Assembly (NCBI RefSeq): GCF_943734655.1
Contig: NC_071353.1
Location: 150,922,179 to 150,986,178 of the forward strand
Direction: 5' to 3'
Source of the DNA: Sabethes cyaneus
Lineage: Eukaryota; Arthropoda; Insecta; Diptera; Culicidae
Length of the DNA stretch: 64,000 nt
The notes beneath the pieces were generated by a model, which ran no database searches, was not told the origin of the DNA, and saw only the letters and a program-made list of their open reading frames with translations. Made by a program: the position numbers and the translations under genes. This document shows positions 23,922 through 34,770 of this stretch, piece by piece. The first letter of the stretch is position 1. The number at the start of each line of letters is the position of its first letter.

Positions 23922-24180
23922 ATGTTTTTTTGAAACGATGGTTCTACCATTGATGAAGGGACGGTAGGGGAATGAAATGAAATTTTTTTTTAGTGAAGGA
24001 GGGGAAAGAGCGGAAAAGTAAGGAGGGGGGTGGGATATTGGTAGCTACGCTTAACAAGTAGTCGTTTTGACTCCTAACTTTTGTCCAATGCCGTAAGGTG
24101 CATGGGTCGAACCAAGCTATAATCTGAGAATATAACCGGATTCGAATCCACAACACCCGCCAGGGCATGTGGCTCCCCAA
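23922..24180 (+). mobile_element. Foldback-element arm, copy 1
   Basis: Begins TTTTTTTGAAACGATGGTTC, continues with GAAGGGACGGTAGGGGAATG, a G-run, the string TAGCTACGCTTAACAAGTAG, then GCATGGGTCGAACCAAGC and GGATTCGAATCC. It matches the left arm of the complete foldback element at 33393-33919. The GGATTCGAATCC palindrome resembles a polymerase III B box, but no A box is evident nearby. Confidence 0.65.
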
Positions 24181-24189
24181 CAAGCACAG

Positions 24190-24593
24190 TTGTTACAAAC
24201 CAGTTGTGGTAACCGATTTATGACTAATTTCAGTCATAAATAAGTTTCTGCAACCGTAAATGCGAAAAGTGTGTTGCTTGGGTCGCTGGTACTTGTACAT
24301 TTGAACCATAGAGGACAAAAAGAGACTGCAAAAACCACTTATTAAGATAGCGACGCGTCTGGTTGGGTTTTAGACACAAATTGTGCCTCTTCCTCCGTCT
24401 ACTGTAGATAACCACCGACCGAGAAGTTTAAATCTAACTTATTTTTACTGGCAGGACGACGACATTGTGCAGACCCTTACGATTTGCAAGGTACTACAAG
24501 TGACGTTGTTCGTCTGTCAGCGTGTTAGCCGCGATTCTCAGCGCGGGTTTTCGGGGGAAGGCCCCGTTCCTATGAAATAGGCTAATCTCATGG
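24190..24593. other. Unrecognised sequence between two foldback arms
   Basis: Mixed-composition DNA between element pieces. It contains AACCGATTTATGACTAATTT and a GC-rich segment near 24530-24570. No gene, RNA or repeat recognised. Confidence 0.4.
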
Positions 24594-24780
24594 TTTTAGT
24601 CTTGACCTTGATATGCGGTCATACATTTATGTTAATATTTTTTTTGAAACGATAGTTCTACAATTGATGAAGGGACGGTAGGGGAATGAAATGGAATTTT
24701 TTTTGGGTAAGGAGGGGAAAGAGCGGAAAGGTGAGAAGGGGGGGTAATGGTAGCTACGCTTAACAAGTAGTCGTTTTGTC
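24594..24780 (+). mobile_element. Foldback-element arm, copy 2, with TTAGTCTTGACCTTG leader
   Basis: The leader TTTTAGTCTTGACCTTGATA is followed by the TTTTTTTGAAACGATAG terminus, the GAAGGGACGGTAGGGG string, the G-run and TAGCTACGCTTAACAAGTAG. The same leader stands before the copies at 26298 and 33348. Confidence 0.65.
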
Positions 24781-26297
24781 TATTCAGAAGCATTTTTATC
24801 GTTATCAGGCTTAATTTGAGATATCTTTTTATTTCGGTTAAAAAGCCTTTAGAAGCGCTTTTCGTCGATTTTTAGTTTATTTTGGGATTATTTTTTAGTT
24901 TGTCTTTTGCTGGTCGTAAGAAGCAATTTGTAATCAATTTGATGCTTAATGTGTAATCAATTTGAACTTTTGTTTGATGAAGAAGAGCTTTTCAACAATT
25001 TCAAGGCTACTTTGGGGTCGTTCTTATAGCTTACGGTCCTGGTTAATTTTAGAAGCATTTTAAGCGATTTCAGGCTAAATAGGTGGTCATTTTTATTGTG
25101 CCTCAAAGAACTTTCCGAAGCATTTTTTGGCGATTTCATGATTAGTTAGGGATTGTTTGCTATAGGTCCTATCGTAGTTTTTAAAAGCATTTTTTAACTA
25201 TTTCAGGCTTAATGCAGGATTATTGTTTATTTAGGCAAAAATACCTTTTAAAGGCTTTTCGTCGGATTCAAGTTTATAACTTTGCATTATTCGTTATTTT
25301 GTCTTCTTGGTCCTTAGAATCTTTGTTAATCGATTTAAGGCCTAATTTGAGAATATTTTTTATTAGGACCAAGAAACCTTTAAACGTCTTTTTGGCGATA
25401 ATTTGGAATTATTTGTTATTTTGTCTTTTCTTGGCCCTTACAAGTATTTTTAAATGATTTCTGGCTTAATTTAGGGTCGTTTTTCATTTCGGACAGGCGC
25501 ATTTCGACTATTTTGAAGTTATTTCGGAATCGTTGTTATAATGTGTTGTCCTGGACATTTTAGATGCATGTTTAAGCGATTTTTATTGTGTCTAAAAGGC
25601 CTTTCTGAAGTACTTTTTGACGATTTCAAAATTAATTAAGAATTGTGTCGTAGTATCCTGTCTTGGTCTTCAGAAACTGTTTTATGCGATTTCAGACATA
25701 ATTTGGGATTATTTTTTAATTTGAATCAAAAGGCCTTTAGCAGCGCTTTTCGGTGATTTCAAGGCTAGTTTGGGATTATTTGTTATTTTGTGTTTTCTCG
25801 GACCTTAGAAGCATTTTTAAGCAATTCTGGCTTGATTTGGAATTATTTTCTATTTTGCTTAAAAAGCCTTTTAAAAGGCTTTTCTCCGATTTTAAGTTTA
25901 ATTTGGGATTACTTTTTAGTTTGTTTCAACAAGCATTTTTAAGCGACTTTAGGCTAAGTTTGCGTCCATTTTTTGTTTGGTCGAAAGGCTTTTTAAAGCA
26001 CTTTTTGGCAATTTCAAGTTTAATTGGGAATGATTTGTTCTGTCTTGGCCTTTAGAAGCTTCTTTAATGCGATTTCAGACCGGATTTGGGAGTATTTTTA
26101 ATCTAAAACTTATGATCTAAATCAAAAGGCTTTTAGCACACTTTTCGCCGATTGTTTTTTATTGAAATCAAAAGCCCTTCAGCAGCACTTTTTGACCATT
26201 GTAGGCTGAACTTGAGTGTATTGGTTATTTTACGTTTTTTTTGAGCTTAGAAGCATTTTTAAGCAATATCAGGCCTAGACCAAACTTCGTGTTTTTA

Positions 26298-26420
26298 GTC
26301 TTGACCTTGAAATACGGTCAAGCATATATTTCCACTCTTTCCCCTCCATTCAAAATTCTTCATTACTTGCCCCTACCGTCCCTTCATCAATTGTAGAACC
26401 ACCGTTTAAAAAAAAATTAA
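26298..26420 (-). mobile_element. Foldback-element fragment, inverted arm after the leader
   Basis: The leader TTTTTAGTCTTGACCTTGAA is here joined directly to the reverse-complement arm (CCCCTACCGTCCCTTCATCA, then ACCACCGTTTAAAAAAAAA). Almost all the interior and the left arm are missing, consistent with internal deletion. Confidence 0.55.
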
Positions 26421-26519
26421 TATCAGACCTGCTTTCGGACCATTTTTATTCCGTTTAAAAGGCCTTTAGAAACGTTTTTCGATGATTTTAAGATTAATTG
26501 TGGATTGTTTTTCTAAATA

Positions 26520-28698
26520 TATCGTGTCCTAGGACTAATCGAGCAACTTACTAATTGTACCACCTTGAATTTCCCCCAAGTTCACTAATGCATCTTCACG
26601 GGCAGCACAATGACGAATGCAGTCGTAATTGGTCGATTAGTTGTAGATTTTCTTCAACAACTAATCAACCAGTGACGCTGTGCTAAGACTCAGGTTCAAG
26701 GTTAAACTGACAGCACTTACAATACCAACACCGTTTTGACACTACGAAGGTAGTAGAATGGAACAATTAAAAAAAACTACCCAGCTTCTTGGCATGTGAT
26801 TAGTTTAGATTCAGATTCGTTTTGCTATTAAACCAGCCAGTCTAAAAACGTGTGAGTGTGGCCTGGGAGAAACTCCGAATGGTACTTGAGGATTTGGAAG
26901 AAAAAAACCGGAACAAGTTTGTCGAACGAATGTTCGCTTGTATCCTCTCGCAATAACGTTTAATTCCTTCCCGTATCTAACCCTAATAAAGTTATGAAAC
27001 GCAAAATTGCTATCACTCTTTCCGTAGGATAACCTTAATTCAGTTTGAAGCTTTTAACCGATTTGTGGGTTTGGTTCCAGCGTATCAGCCGGCGGTCACC
27101 CTAATCCGGACCAATGCTCTCGCACGCACGGACGCACGCACGCATCTTCGCGCGCCCAAATTGCAATGTAAATACATGTGAACCAGAGTCATTGACACAC
27201 ACCCAGTCAGTCAGTCAGGCAGGCAGTGGATTACGTTTTTTGCCACAATTTTATTACACTTTTATTAGATTTTGTGCCCGCCCGCCTCGGTCGGCCTGAC
27301 TGACTGCTCCTGTCAGCGCAAAGCACCCAGCACCAAGTACATACCAAGAAGCAGAAGCTAAAAGCTAGAAGCTTTCGGTTGGCGGTGAATTCACGCACGC
27401 ATACACACGCGCGCTCACTTCATGTAACCGTGGAAAGGGGGGTTTCGAGGAAATTAAATGGAAATGGGAAAAAGACGGTAACGAGTCCGAAATTGCCTTC
27501 CATCGCCGTGTTCAGCAGAGCAGCTCGGTTTTATTACAACGTAGTCGGTCGTCCTGCTCGCTCGATTGAACTGGGGGAAAGTTGGTGCGAAAGTTAGAGT
27601 TCACCGTCGCTACATTCCCCCCCCCCCCCCCCCTCCGGGGGGACATTCTAAATGATAGGGCTATAAAGGCAAACTAATGACATTAGCCTGCGAAAGTTTT
27701 TTTTCCGGCGATGGGAGCCTCCAAGAAATGATTATCGACTGTCAATTAGGAGGTGGATTATATTGGTTTCGTAATCCGCAGGGGGAGGAATAATCCAGCC
27801 ACTGCTCAACGGACTTTTCTCAATTAAATTCCAATTTTTGGTATGTTTAATATTAAATCTAGAATGCGTCCTTCCGACTAGTGTCGAGGTAGAAGCTGAA
27901 GCACACTTACCACCTCCTCCGTAGCTCTTCTCAGGACAATCACTGAGAGGCTTTTGTTGTCTGTCACTTCTTGTGACGCGGTCTGACATTCTCGTCCGGA
28001 TCCCGGATGGGGACCAAAACCGAGTGTTGTAATGTACTTCATATCATAATCCGGCAGAAGACATGCGGCATTTCTCATCAGGTGCAGCGCGTCATGTCAA
28101 GTGAGTGAGCTGTCGTCGTCCTGCCGAGTTATGAAATTCCTCAACTCTTCGCCAGCTTTTCTGCGCGTCACATATGGTGAATCCTCCTACCTAAGTGGAC
28201 ATTGTTGTGGTTTTAACCGCAGTTGTAGTTCACTGCTTCCAAAAACGGTAGAATTATGTTGCTCGTAAGCGGGTGTGCGTGGGTCGTGAGTCAATCAATG
28301 GACCTCAAGGCAGTAGTTAGAAATGAGGAAACAGAAACGACAGGATATGCTTAATGAATGAATCCCAAGTCGGAGGTAATGCTGCATTGTAGTTGGCTGC
28401 AGCTTATTGCGATCGAAGATAATTGGATTCGCCTTCAGCTTCCAAGCTACACGGAAGAAATTGCTCTGTATCTTTCAATTTTTAACTTTTCAGACGATTT
28501 TATTATAGAATCATTATTTTTTAACCAACAAATTTCCCACCGTTCCTGTTCCTTCATCGAACATTGATTAAACGTCCAATATCATCTAATTGATAAATCG
28601 ATTAAATCTCATCGTTTGTGCTGTGCTGTACTTCGAGTTGAGCAACAATCAATCTCTGCCATCATACTAACTTACTCTCTCTCTCTCGATTCTTGCAG
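26520..28698 (+). other. Mostly unique intron sequence upstream of exon 3
   Basis: Few repeats apart from short microsatellites (GCAC)n near 27120-27145 and a cytosine run with following G-run at about 27617-27645. Small frames at 27114-27299, 27379-27597 and 28358-28567 show no recognised domain. Sequence this clean beside an exon in a repeat-filled intron may be conserved, but I cannot test that. Confidence 0.5.
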
Positions 28699-28902
28699 AA
28701 GCACGGACCCCGGATGAAGTGTTCGGCATGCAAAATTATTGCCCACGCCAGCTGCATCTCGGTGCTGATGGAGCGAACGCAGCTGCAGTGCAAGCCGACC
28801 TTTCGGGATGTCGGCGTCCGGCAGTACCGGGAGCAAACCAAAACGACCCACCACTGGATCCATCGGCGAACGGAGAAGGGCAAGTGCAAGCAGTGCGGAA
28901 AG
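28699..28902 (+). CDS. rdgA: Diacylglycerol kinase exon: rest of C1-1 and start of C1-2
   Basis: 204 nt, 68 codons, phase 0 at both ends, between TTGCAG and G|GTGAGT. It starts K-H-G-P-R, supplies the remaining zinc ligands of C1-1 (K-C-S-A-C, then A-H-A-S-C, and the cysteine of Q-C-K-P-T-F), then the linker F-R-D-V-G-V-R-Q-Y-R-E-Q. It opens the second C1 domain with H-H-W-I-H and G-K-C-K-Q-C-G-K. The linker wording is what I know from Drosophila rdgA, the photoreceptor diacylglycerol kinase whose loss causes retinal degeneration. C1 modules of this class help target the kinase to membranes and partners. The gene continues beyond the window. Confidence 0.95.
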
Positions 28903-30165
28903 GTGAGTCCCTTGCATTGTGCGCTAGGTTAGTTAGACACACTACTGGAGGATGATTTTTATTCCCCTACTTCACTGCTCTCTGTATGGCCTAGTCAGTG
29001 TTTTGCTGGTTCTTGAATGATAATTTCCTAAGGCTTCGTTATACGCTGGCACTTGCATGTTTAAAGTTAGCCTCAGGATTTGTGGATTTTGTGCTTCGAG
29101 TTGAATTCTTGTGGAATCAAAATTAGAAAAAAAAATTGGATTCTTTTCTTTTTTCATATTTATATCATTCTCAATCAAATCTATAAATTTTCTAGACATT
29201 CAAAAAATATTTTAGAAAGCTGGTTCTGCATTCTAAAAGATAGCCATGCGTCTCCTTCATCTTTGGAACGACTGAAGGCACCTTTTATAGCACAAAAAAA
29301 AAATAATTTAAAATCAAGCTTTCAATCGCTATCAAAGTCAAAATATAAATTGATTCTAAAGCTCAGAATAGATAACGGATTGAAAAGAAAATTCGTATCC
29401 CAATTTGAATGTAAAAATCTGCTTTTAGTCAACTTCTTCCGGGAGAGATTGTTATTGCTTATTTAGTTAGTTGCCACTATGCATTCGTCGTCATAAAAAT
29501 ACGGGACAAAACAACCGTTTTAGCAGTCCTAAATTTGAGCTGAGCAACAACGAAAATGTCAATTCTGTGTGGAACATCCACAGTTAGTCTCTGACTTCAA
29601 ATACTGTTTGAATGTTTAACTTTTGGCTGTGAAACCGCAGGTTTTTGCAGGTTAACGTTTTCGAACTTCAGTAAAACAGAATCTTCAGTTGCGCCCGTAA
29701 TTTCAAGTTTACCAAACTTTGCTTGCTCGCTTTTACTGCTGCTGCTGCTGCTGTAATCTGTCACGTAAATCTACACATAAACGGATTATGAGCACTAAGT
29801 TTTCTCTCTCACTACGTCTCCCTGTGATAAGCTTGTTGAATCAGTGTTTTATGGCGGAAAAGTTTCCTCCTTTCTTCGTAGGTTGCCGGAAACCGCCAGA
29901 AGTGGAATCGACAGTAGTAAAAACTCTCAATCACGATAGCATAAATCTGTGTTCGGTAGGGAGAGTTCTTATATGCTTGGACAGTTTAGGTTTTCAGATA
30001 AAACTCTAAAAATACCGGTTTTGTTACATCTGCACAAATTAGCTCAAATCGAAAGGGAAACCAAAAGAAAACGAAGAAAATGAAAGAGAAAATAAGAACA
30101 AACTGGACAGAAAATGAGAATAAAGCGAAATAAATAAGGAGGAAAAATGGATTGGAAAAAGAAGT
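28903..30165. other. Unique AT-rich intron start
   Basis: No repeat family recognised except a short CTG trinucleotide run near 29740-29755 and a brief family A patch at about 30050-30160. The frame at 29080-29466 is AT-rich lysine/leucine/serine sequence without a recognised domain. No gene seen. Confidence 0.5.
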
Positions 30166-30167
30166 TA

Positions 30168-31850
30168 TGATTATTTATTATTTATTTATTTACTTCAACT
30201 GACACTCAGTCTAAATGAAGATACAATACAAGAATGGGAAAAACCGACTTGAGTCAATCAATTTCGGAATTCAACAATTGGGCGACAAAGACGGCTCTAG
30301 ATAGATCCCTCCTTTTGCTTAACGTTTCGATATACAGCAGCTTACAGCGGTCCTCATAACGAGGAAGGTAACGATGGTTCGACCAGGGTAGAAATCTTAG
30401 TGCGTGTCTAATAAACCTCCGTTGCACTGCTTCGATTCTAGCTGACCAAACATTTGTATACGGGGTCCCTACCACTGTGCTGTGTCCAGAATGGATCGTA
30501 CAAGCGAAAAGTAAAGAGCACGCAAACAATATGGATCACGGAATTCATTGGCAACACGCATGATAAAACCCAAGTTGCGATTTGCTTTAGCAATAATGTT
30601 CGAGTAATGGTTGTGGAAGGTCAATTTAGCGTCCAGTTCAACTCCTAGGTGTTTAACAACACTGACGCGTTCCAGACTAGCCTCTCCGATTTGGTAGGTG
30701 TACACGATCGGTATTTTGCTGCGAGTGAAGGTGATGATTGAACATTTAGAAACACTGATGATGAGGTTGTTCAAGCGGCACCATTCCGAAAACTTGTCGG
30801 TAAGATCTTGCAGATGTTTGCAGTCTTCCACTGACCGCACAGCGGTGAATATTTTAAGATCATCAGCGTATAACAACTTGCAGCCAGGCGGTATAACAAA
30901 ACAGACGTCGTTAATTAATATAAGGAATAATAACGGTCCTGAGTTACTTCCCTGTGGAACTCCAGATTGATTGCAGAAACTGTACGATTCAGCGGAGCCT
31001 AACTTTACTAAAAGCTGACGATTTGTAAGATACGTTTGAAGCCAGCACACGAAGTCTTCAGATGCACCCAAACGTCTCAGTATGCAAAGCAGTATTTGGT
31101 GGTCAATGCGGTCAAAAGCAGCTTTAAGGTCTGTATATACAGTGTCCACCTGAGCTTCCATCTGACGTAGGCAAACAGAACAGAACGGCAGTAGATTCGT
31201 GTTAATTGAGCGTTTAGGAAAAAAAACCATGTTACTCTATGGAAATGTAAGACTTCACTTTACTTTACTTTGCTTTTGCAATGGCTTACATAATGCTTCA
31301 GCACATTTTTTGAGTACAACAGACGGGATTTCATCTGGACCCGCACTAAAGCTGGTTTTCAACTTCAGAAGTCCCGCTTCAATGTCCGCTGTCGAGAAAT
31401 GAGAAAGCCCAAAGTCTAAAATATCTTTAGGAGTATTACGTATCGCTTCATCAATTTATGAAGTTGAAGCCGCTGTCGAACTAAATGCACTAGACAAGTG
31501 TCTAGCAAACATATTGCAAGTAGTTTGGATATTATCAGACACTAAGTCTTCGAAAAACATTCCAGAAGGAAGGCCATTTTGTTTACGTTTATCATTAACA
31601 AACGGGTTTCTTCTAAAAAAGGCTCAGTTGCTTTTTACGGCAGTTGAAGCAAATGAATTTTAGCGAGACGTTTTTGCACAGCGCAGTGATTGACAAAGAT
31701 TTTAAGTCGGAACTTGTAACGTGCAATATTTGGTCACAACCACCGGATCAGTTAACTCGGTCATTTTCTGCTGTTAACTTCAGGGAACATGCCCCACACG
31801 TTACGGAAGTCATTGCTTAGCAGAACCGCAAACTGCTTTTTTTTGCCCTA
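30168..31850 (-). pseudogene. Non-LTR retrotransposon reverse-transcriptase, decayed
   Basis: On the minus strand, 31230-30469 encodes a clear LINE-type RT. It has T-D-L-K-A-A-F-D-R-I-D-H (first catalytic aspartate), S-G-V-P-Q-G-S, Y-A-D-D-L-K (catalytic YADD box) and H-L-G-V-E-L-D. The frame is lost at about 30470-30480 and homology resumes in another frame at 30529-30254 (A-V-Q-R-R-F-I-R). Upstream, 31850-31230 shows further RT-like wording with stops. The minus-strand 3' end carries a (TAAA)n-type tail at 30168-30195. Endonuclease and ORF1 are not seen, so the copy is 5'-truncated as well as frameshifted. Clade not assigned. Confidence 0.85.
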
Positions 31851-32040
31851 CCGGGCGATTGCTCGTATTGCCAAAAACTCAGGCTATTGTGTTTTCCCTT
31901 TGATCAGACCAGACAATTAGCTCGAAGAAATCAATCAGTAACTGCCACTTTTAGATGAATCCGGAACGGTAAATTCATAAAACAAGCACTAGGCTACAAG
32001 CCAGTCGATGAATAATTATAATGCAAATAGTTTTACATTA
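31850..32040. other. Short unassigned sequence upstream of the LINE copy
   Basis: AT-rich, no gene or repeat recognised. It could be more decayed LINE sequence. Confidence 0.35.
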
Positions 32041-33230
32041 AGTAATTAAAATTTTAACCGAGACGAAAAATAAAAACAAATAAAGCCATAACAGTGATGC
32101 CAAATTTGATAAGTGAAAGAAAACAACAGATGAAAAAATGTTAATGGACAGAAAACAAAAAAGGAGACTAGAAAAGTGGAAAACGGGCTCAAAAGTGAGG
32201 AAAAACCAATGTGAAGTACGAAAATTGGGACTGAAAAACAAGAGGAAAATCCAGGCTGAAAAGGGTGGAAAATGGGGCAAGAAAAGAACAGAAAGCGGAA
32301 ACAGTGGGTAGCAAAAATGGTGGTGGAAAAACGGGAATGAAAAATAGAGAAAACAAGGCAAGAAAATGGAACGGAAAACGAGAAACCAAAAGGAAAAAGG
32401 AGAATAGCGAGAGAGAATAAAGCCGGTACAAGAAACAAGGAATAAGACGAAAAAGGGCGAACCGGATATAAAAGGAGAAAGATGGGACAAAGTGGCATAA
32501 ATCGTTAAAAAAGGATGGAAACTTTATGATTTGGAGTCTCTTACTGCTCTCCAGAAAAAAAAGCAAGAAAGAAGGAAAAATAAGACAGGAGAAGAAAAAA
32601 CATGACAAAAACTGGACAAACAAGATAGAAAAAAAGTAAATATTGACATGAAAAAAAGAAAAACGATAGAAAAACCGTGACAGAATGGGGGGAAAGAGAG
32701 AGATAAAAAATGGAAAGGTAGAAAGAAAAAATAAGAACGAGAAAAAAGTAAAAACCCCATAAAGAAAACGAAGAAAAATAGGATAAACTTAACAGAAAAG
32801 TGAGAAAACAGGAAAAACGGAATAGAAAGGGAGAAAATACGGTAGAAAAAAAATAAAGCGATAAAAACTGGATAAGTGAATAAACAGAACAGAAAGATAA
32901 AAAAGAAAACGGACGACAAAATGTGATTGGAAAAGAAAAACAGCGTAACAGAAAAGGAGGAAAAAGAAACAAAAAACGGAAAAGAAAAAAAGACGAAAAT
33001 CAGGACCGAAAAAAGGTCTGAACGGGACAAAAAATGACAAAACATGAAACAAGGAAGGAGTAAAAATGGACCTCGAAGCGAAGAAAAACGGAAGAAAGAA
33101 GGCAAAGAAAATGGCAAAGAACTATCAGGACTCAGGTAAACAGTGACGAACGGGATAGGTAAAAAAGAAAAAGAAAAATGGAACAGAGGAAGATGAAACA
33201 ACGAACAAAAACCCAACCCCGCAGAAGTTA
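32040..33230 (-). repeat. Family A block, reverse orientation
   Basis: Purine-rich GGACAGAAAA/AAAACGG units. The long minus-strand F/S/L-rich frames are artefacts of this composition. Confidence 0.7.
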
Positions 33231-33347
33231 CACCTAAGCTAAGCTGTTAAAGTGACTATAATCAAAACTAAACAAAAAGTAGAAAGATAGGAAAAAATGT
33301 GAGAATGAGACAGAAAAACAAGGAACGAAAAACAGACCAACCTCTTG

Positions 33348-33925
33348 TTTTAGTCTTGACCTTGAAATGAGGTCAGGCATATATAATTGATATTTTTTGA
33401 AACGGTAATTTTTTTTACAATTGACGAAGGGACGGTAGAAGAAAGTAATGAAATTATAGAGTGAGGGAAAAAGAGCGGAAAGGTGGAGGGGGGGGGGGGG
33501 TTAGTAGTAGCTACGCTTAACAAGTAGTCGTTGCGATTCCAACCTTTTGTCCAAATGCTGGAAGGCGCATGGGTAAAACCCAGCTATAAAAGCTATAAGC
33601 TATGAAGCTACGTCGTGCGCCTAAAAAGCAGATTGAGCAGTTTCCCTTTGTCTAGCGCCTCTATGGTTTAAACGTACATGAGTACAATCGAGCCACATGC
33701 CCTGGGGAATTTTGTGGCTTCGAATCCGGTTATAATCTCAGATTATAGCTTGGGTCGACCCATGCACCTTCCAGCATTGGACAAAAAGTAGGAGTCACAA
33801 CGACTACTTGTTAAGCGTAGCTACTAATAACCCCCCCCCCCCCCCTCTCACCTTCACTCAAGAAATTTCATTTGTACCTTCGCTTCGTCAATTGTAAAAG
33901 TACTACCGTTTCAAAAAATACTTGA
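33348..33925. mobile_element. Complete foldback element with ~200-bp inverted arms
   Basis: The leader TTTTAGTCTTGACCTTGAAA is followed at about 33393 by a terminus TTTTTTGAAACGGTA, whose reverse complement TACCGTTTCAAAAAA ends near 33919. The arms continue inward as reverse complements through the CAATTGACGAAG string, a 14-17 nt G-run or C-run, TAGCTACGCTTAACAAGTAG and the CCAATGCTGGAAGG-like region. Each arm is roughly 190-200 nt. The centre (about 33600-33735) is AT-rich and not duplicated. No coding capacity. It abuts the second family D array. Confidence 0.75.
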
Positions 33926-33929
33926 TTTC

Positions 33930-34770
33930 ATTTCACCGTTTCATTTACTTGATTAGTTCTAGAGTTATGAGGAAATTTGTGTTTGATTGGTATGGGAACC
34001 CTCCGTCTTTAAGAAGGCAGGGGTCCTAATTTATCATAGAAAAAGTTCCTGCCTCCAAAAACTCCCACATGACAAATTTGGTTCCATTTGCTTGATTAGT
34101 TCTCGAGTTATGAGGAAATTTGTATTTCATTTGTATAGGAGCACCCCCTCCTAAAGTAAGGAGGGGTCCTAATTCACCATAGAAAATATTCTTGCCTCCA
34201 AAAACACCTACATGCCAAATTTGGTTCCATTTGCTTAATTAGTTCTCGCATTATGTGGAAATTTGTATTTCGTTTGTATAGGAGCCCCCCTCTTAACGTG
34301 GGGAGGGGTCCTAATTCGCCATAGAAATCATTTTTGCCCTCGAAAACCTTCACATGCCAAATTTGGTTCCATTTGCTTGATTAGTTCTTGAGTTATGAGG
34401 AAATTTGTATTTCATTTGTATGGAAGCCCCCCCTCTTAAAGGGAAGAGGAGTCATAATTCCGCTTTTAAAGAGGGGAGGGGTCTCAATTTACCATAGAAT
34501 AAATTTTTGTCACCAAAAACACCCACATGCCAAATTTTGTTCTGTTTGCTTGATTAGTTCTCGAGTTATGCAGAAATTTGTGTTTCATTTGTATGGGAGC
34601 CCCCCCTTTTAGTGGGGGGAGGGGTCTCTAACCATCACTAAAACCTTTCCTGGCCCCAAAAACCTCTACATGCAAATTTTCACGCTGATTGGTTCAGGAG
34701 TTTTTGATTCTATAAGGAACATCCCGACAAACAGACAGACAGAAATCCATTTTTATCTATATAAGAAGAT
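33930..34770 (+). mobile_element. Second family D array, about 5 units plus (GACA)n terminal module
   Basis: Units of about 144 bp as in 20050-23335, with the key TTCCATTTGCTTGATTAGTT strings near 34085, 34229, 34373 and 34546. It closes with the same terminal module (GCTGATTGGTTCAGGAGTTT and a short GACA run at about 34725-34742). The unique left part of the longer copy is missing; the foldback element takes its place. Confidence 0.75.

Larger units (their letters stand above)
23340..26520 (+). repeat. Family C array, interrupted by foldback-element pieces
   Basis: Degenerate units of roughly 70-80 nt built on AAAAGGCCTTTAGAAGC, TTTTAAGCGATTTCAGGCT and AATTTGGGATTATTTTTTA. The array is split by element pieces at about 23922-24180, 24594-24780 and 26298-26420. 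The same family reappears at 36890-39200. No coding signal. Confidence 0.75.
12075..28698 (+). other. Giant intron 2 of the rdgA-like gene (16.6 kb)
   Basis: Starts GTAAGT directly after the exon 2 codon ending and finishes with a (CT)n pyrimidine tract and TTGCAG at 28693-28698. It is phase 0 at both sides. It contains families A-D, several SINEs, a TIR element with a tRNA-like core, foldback elements and, near exon 3, about 2 kb of mostly unique sequence. The individual elements are listed separately. Confidence 0.85.

Noticed and set aside
24117..24150. tRNA gene suggested by GGATTCGAATCC
   Set aside because: The B-box-like palindrome has no A box or cloverleaf around it and belongs to the foldback element.
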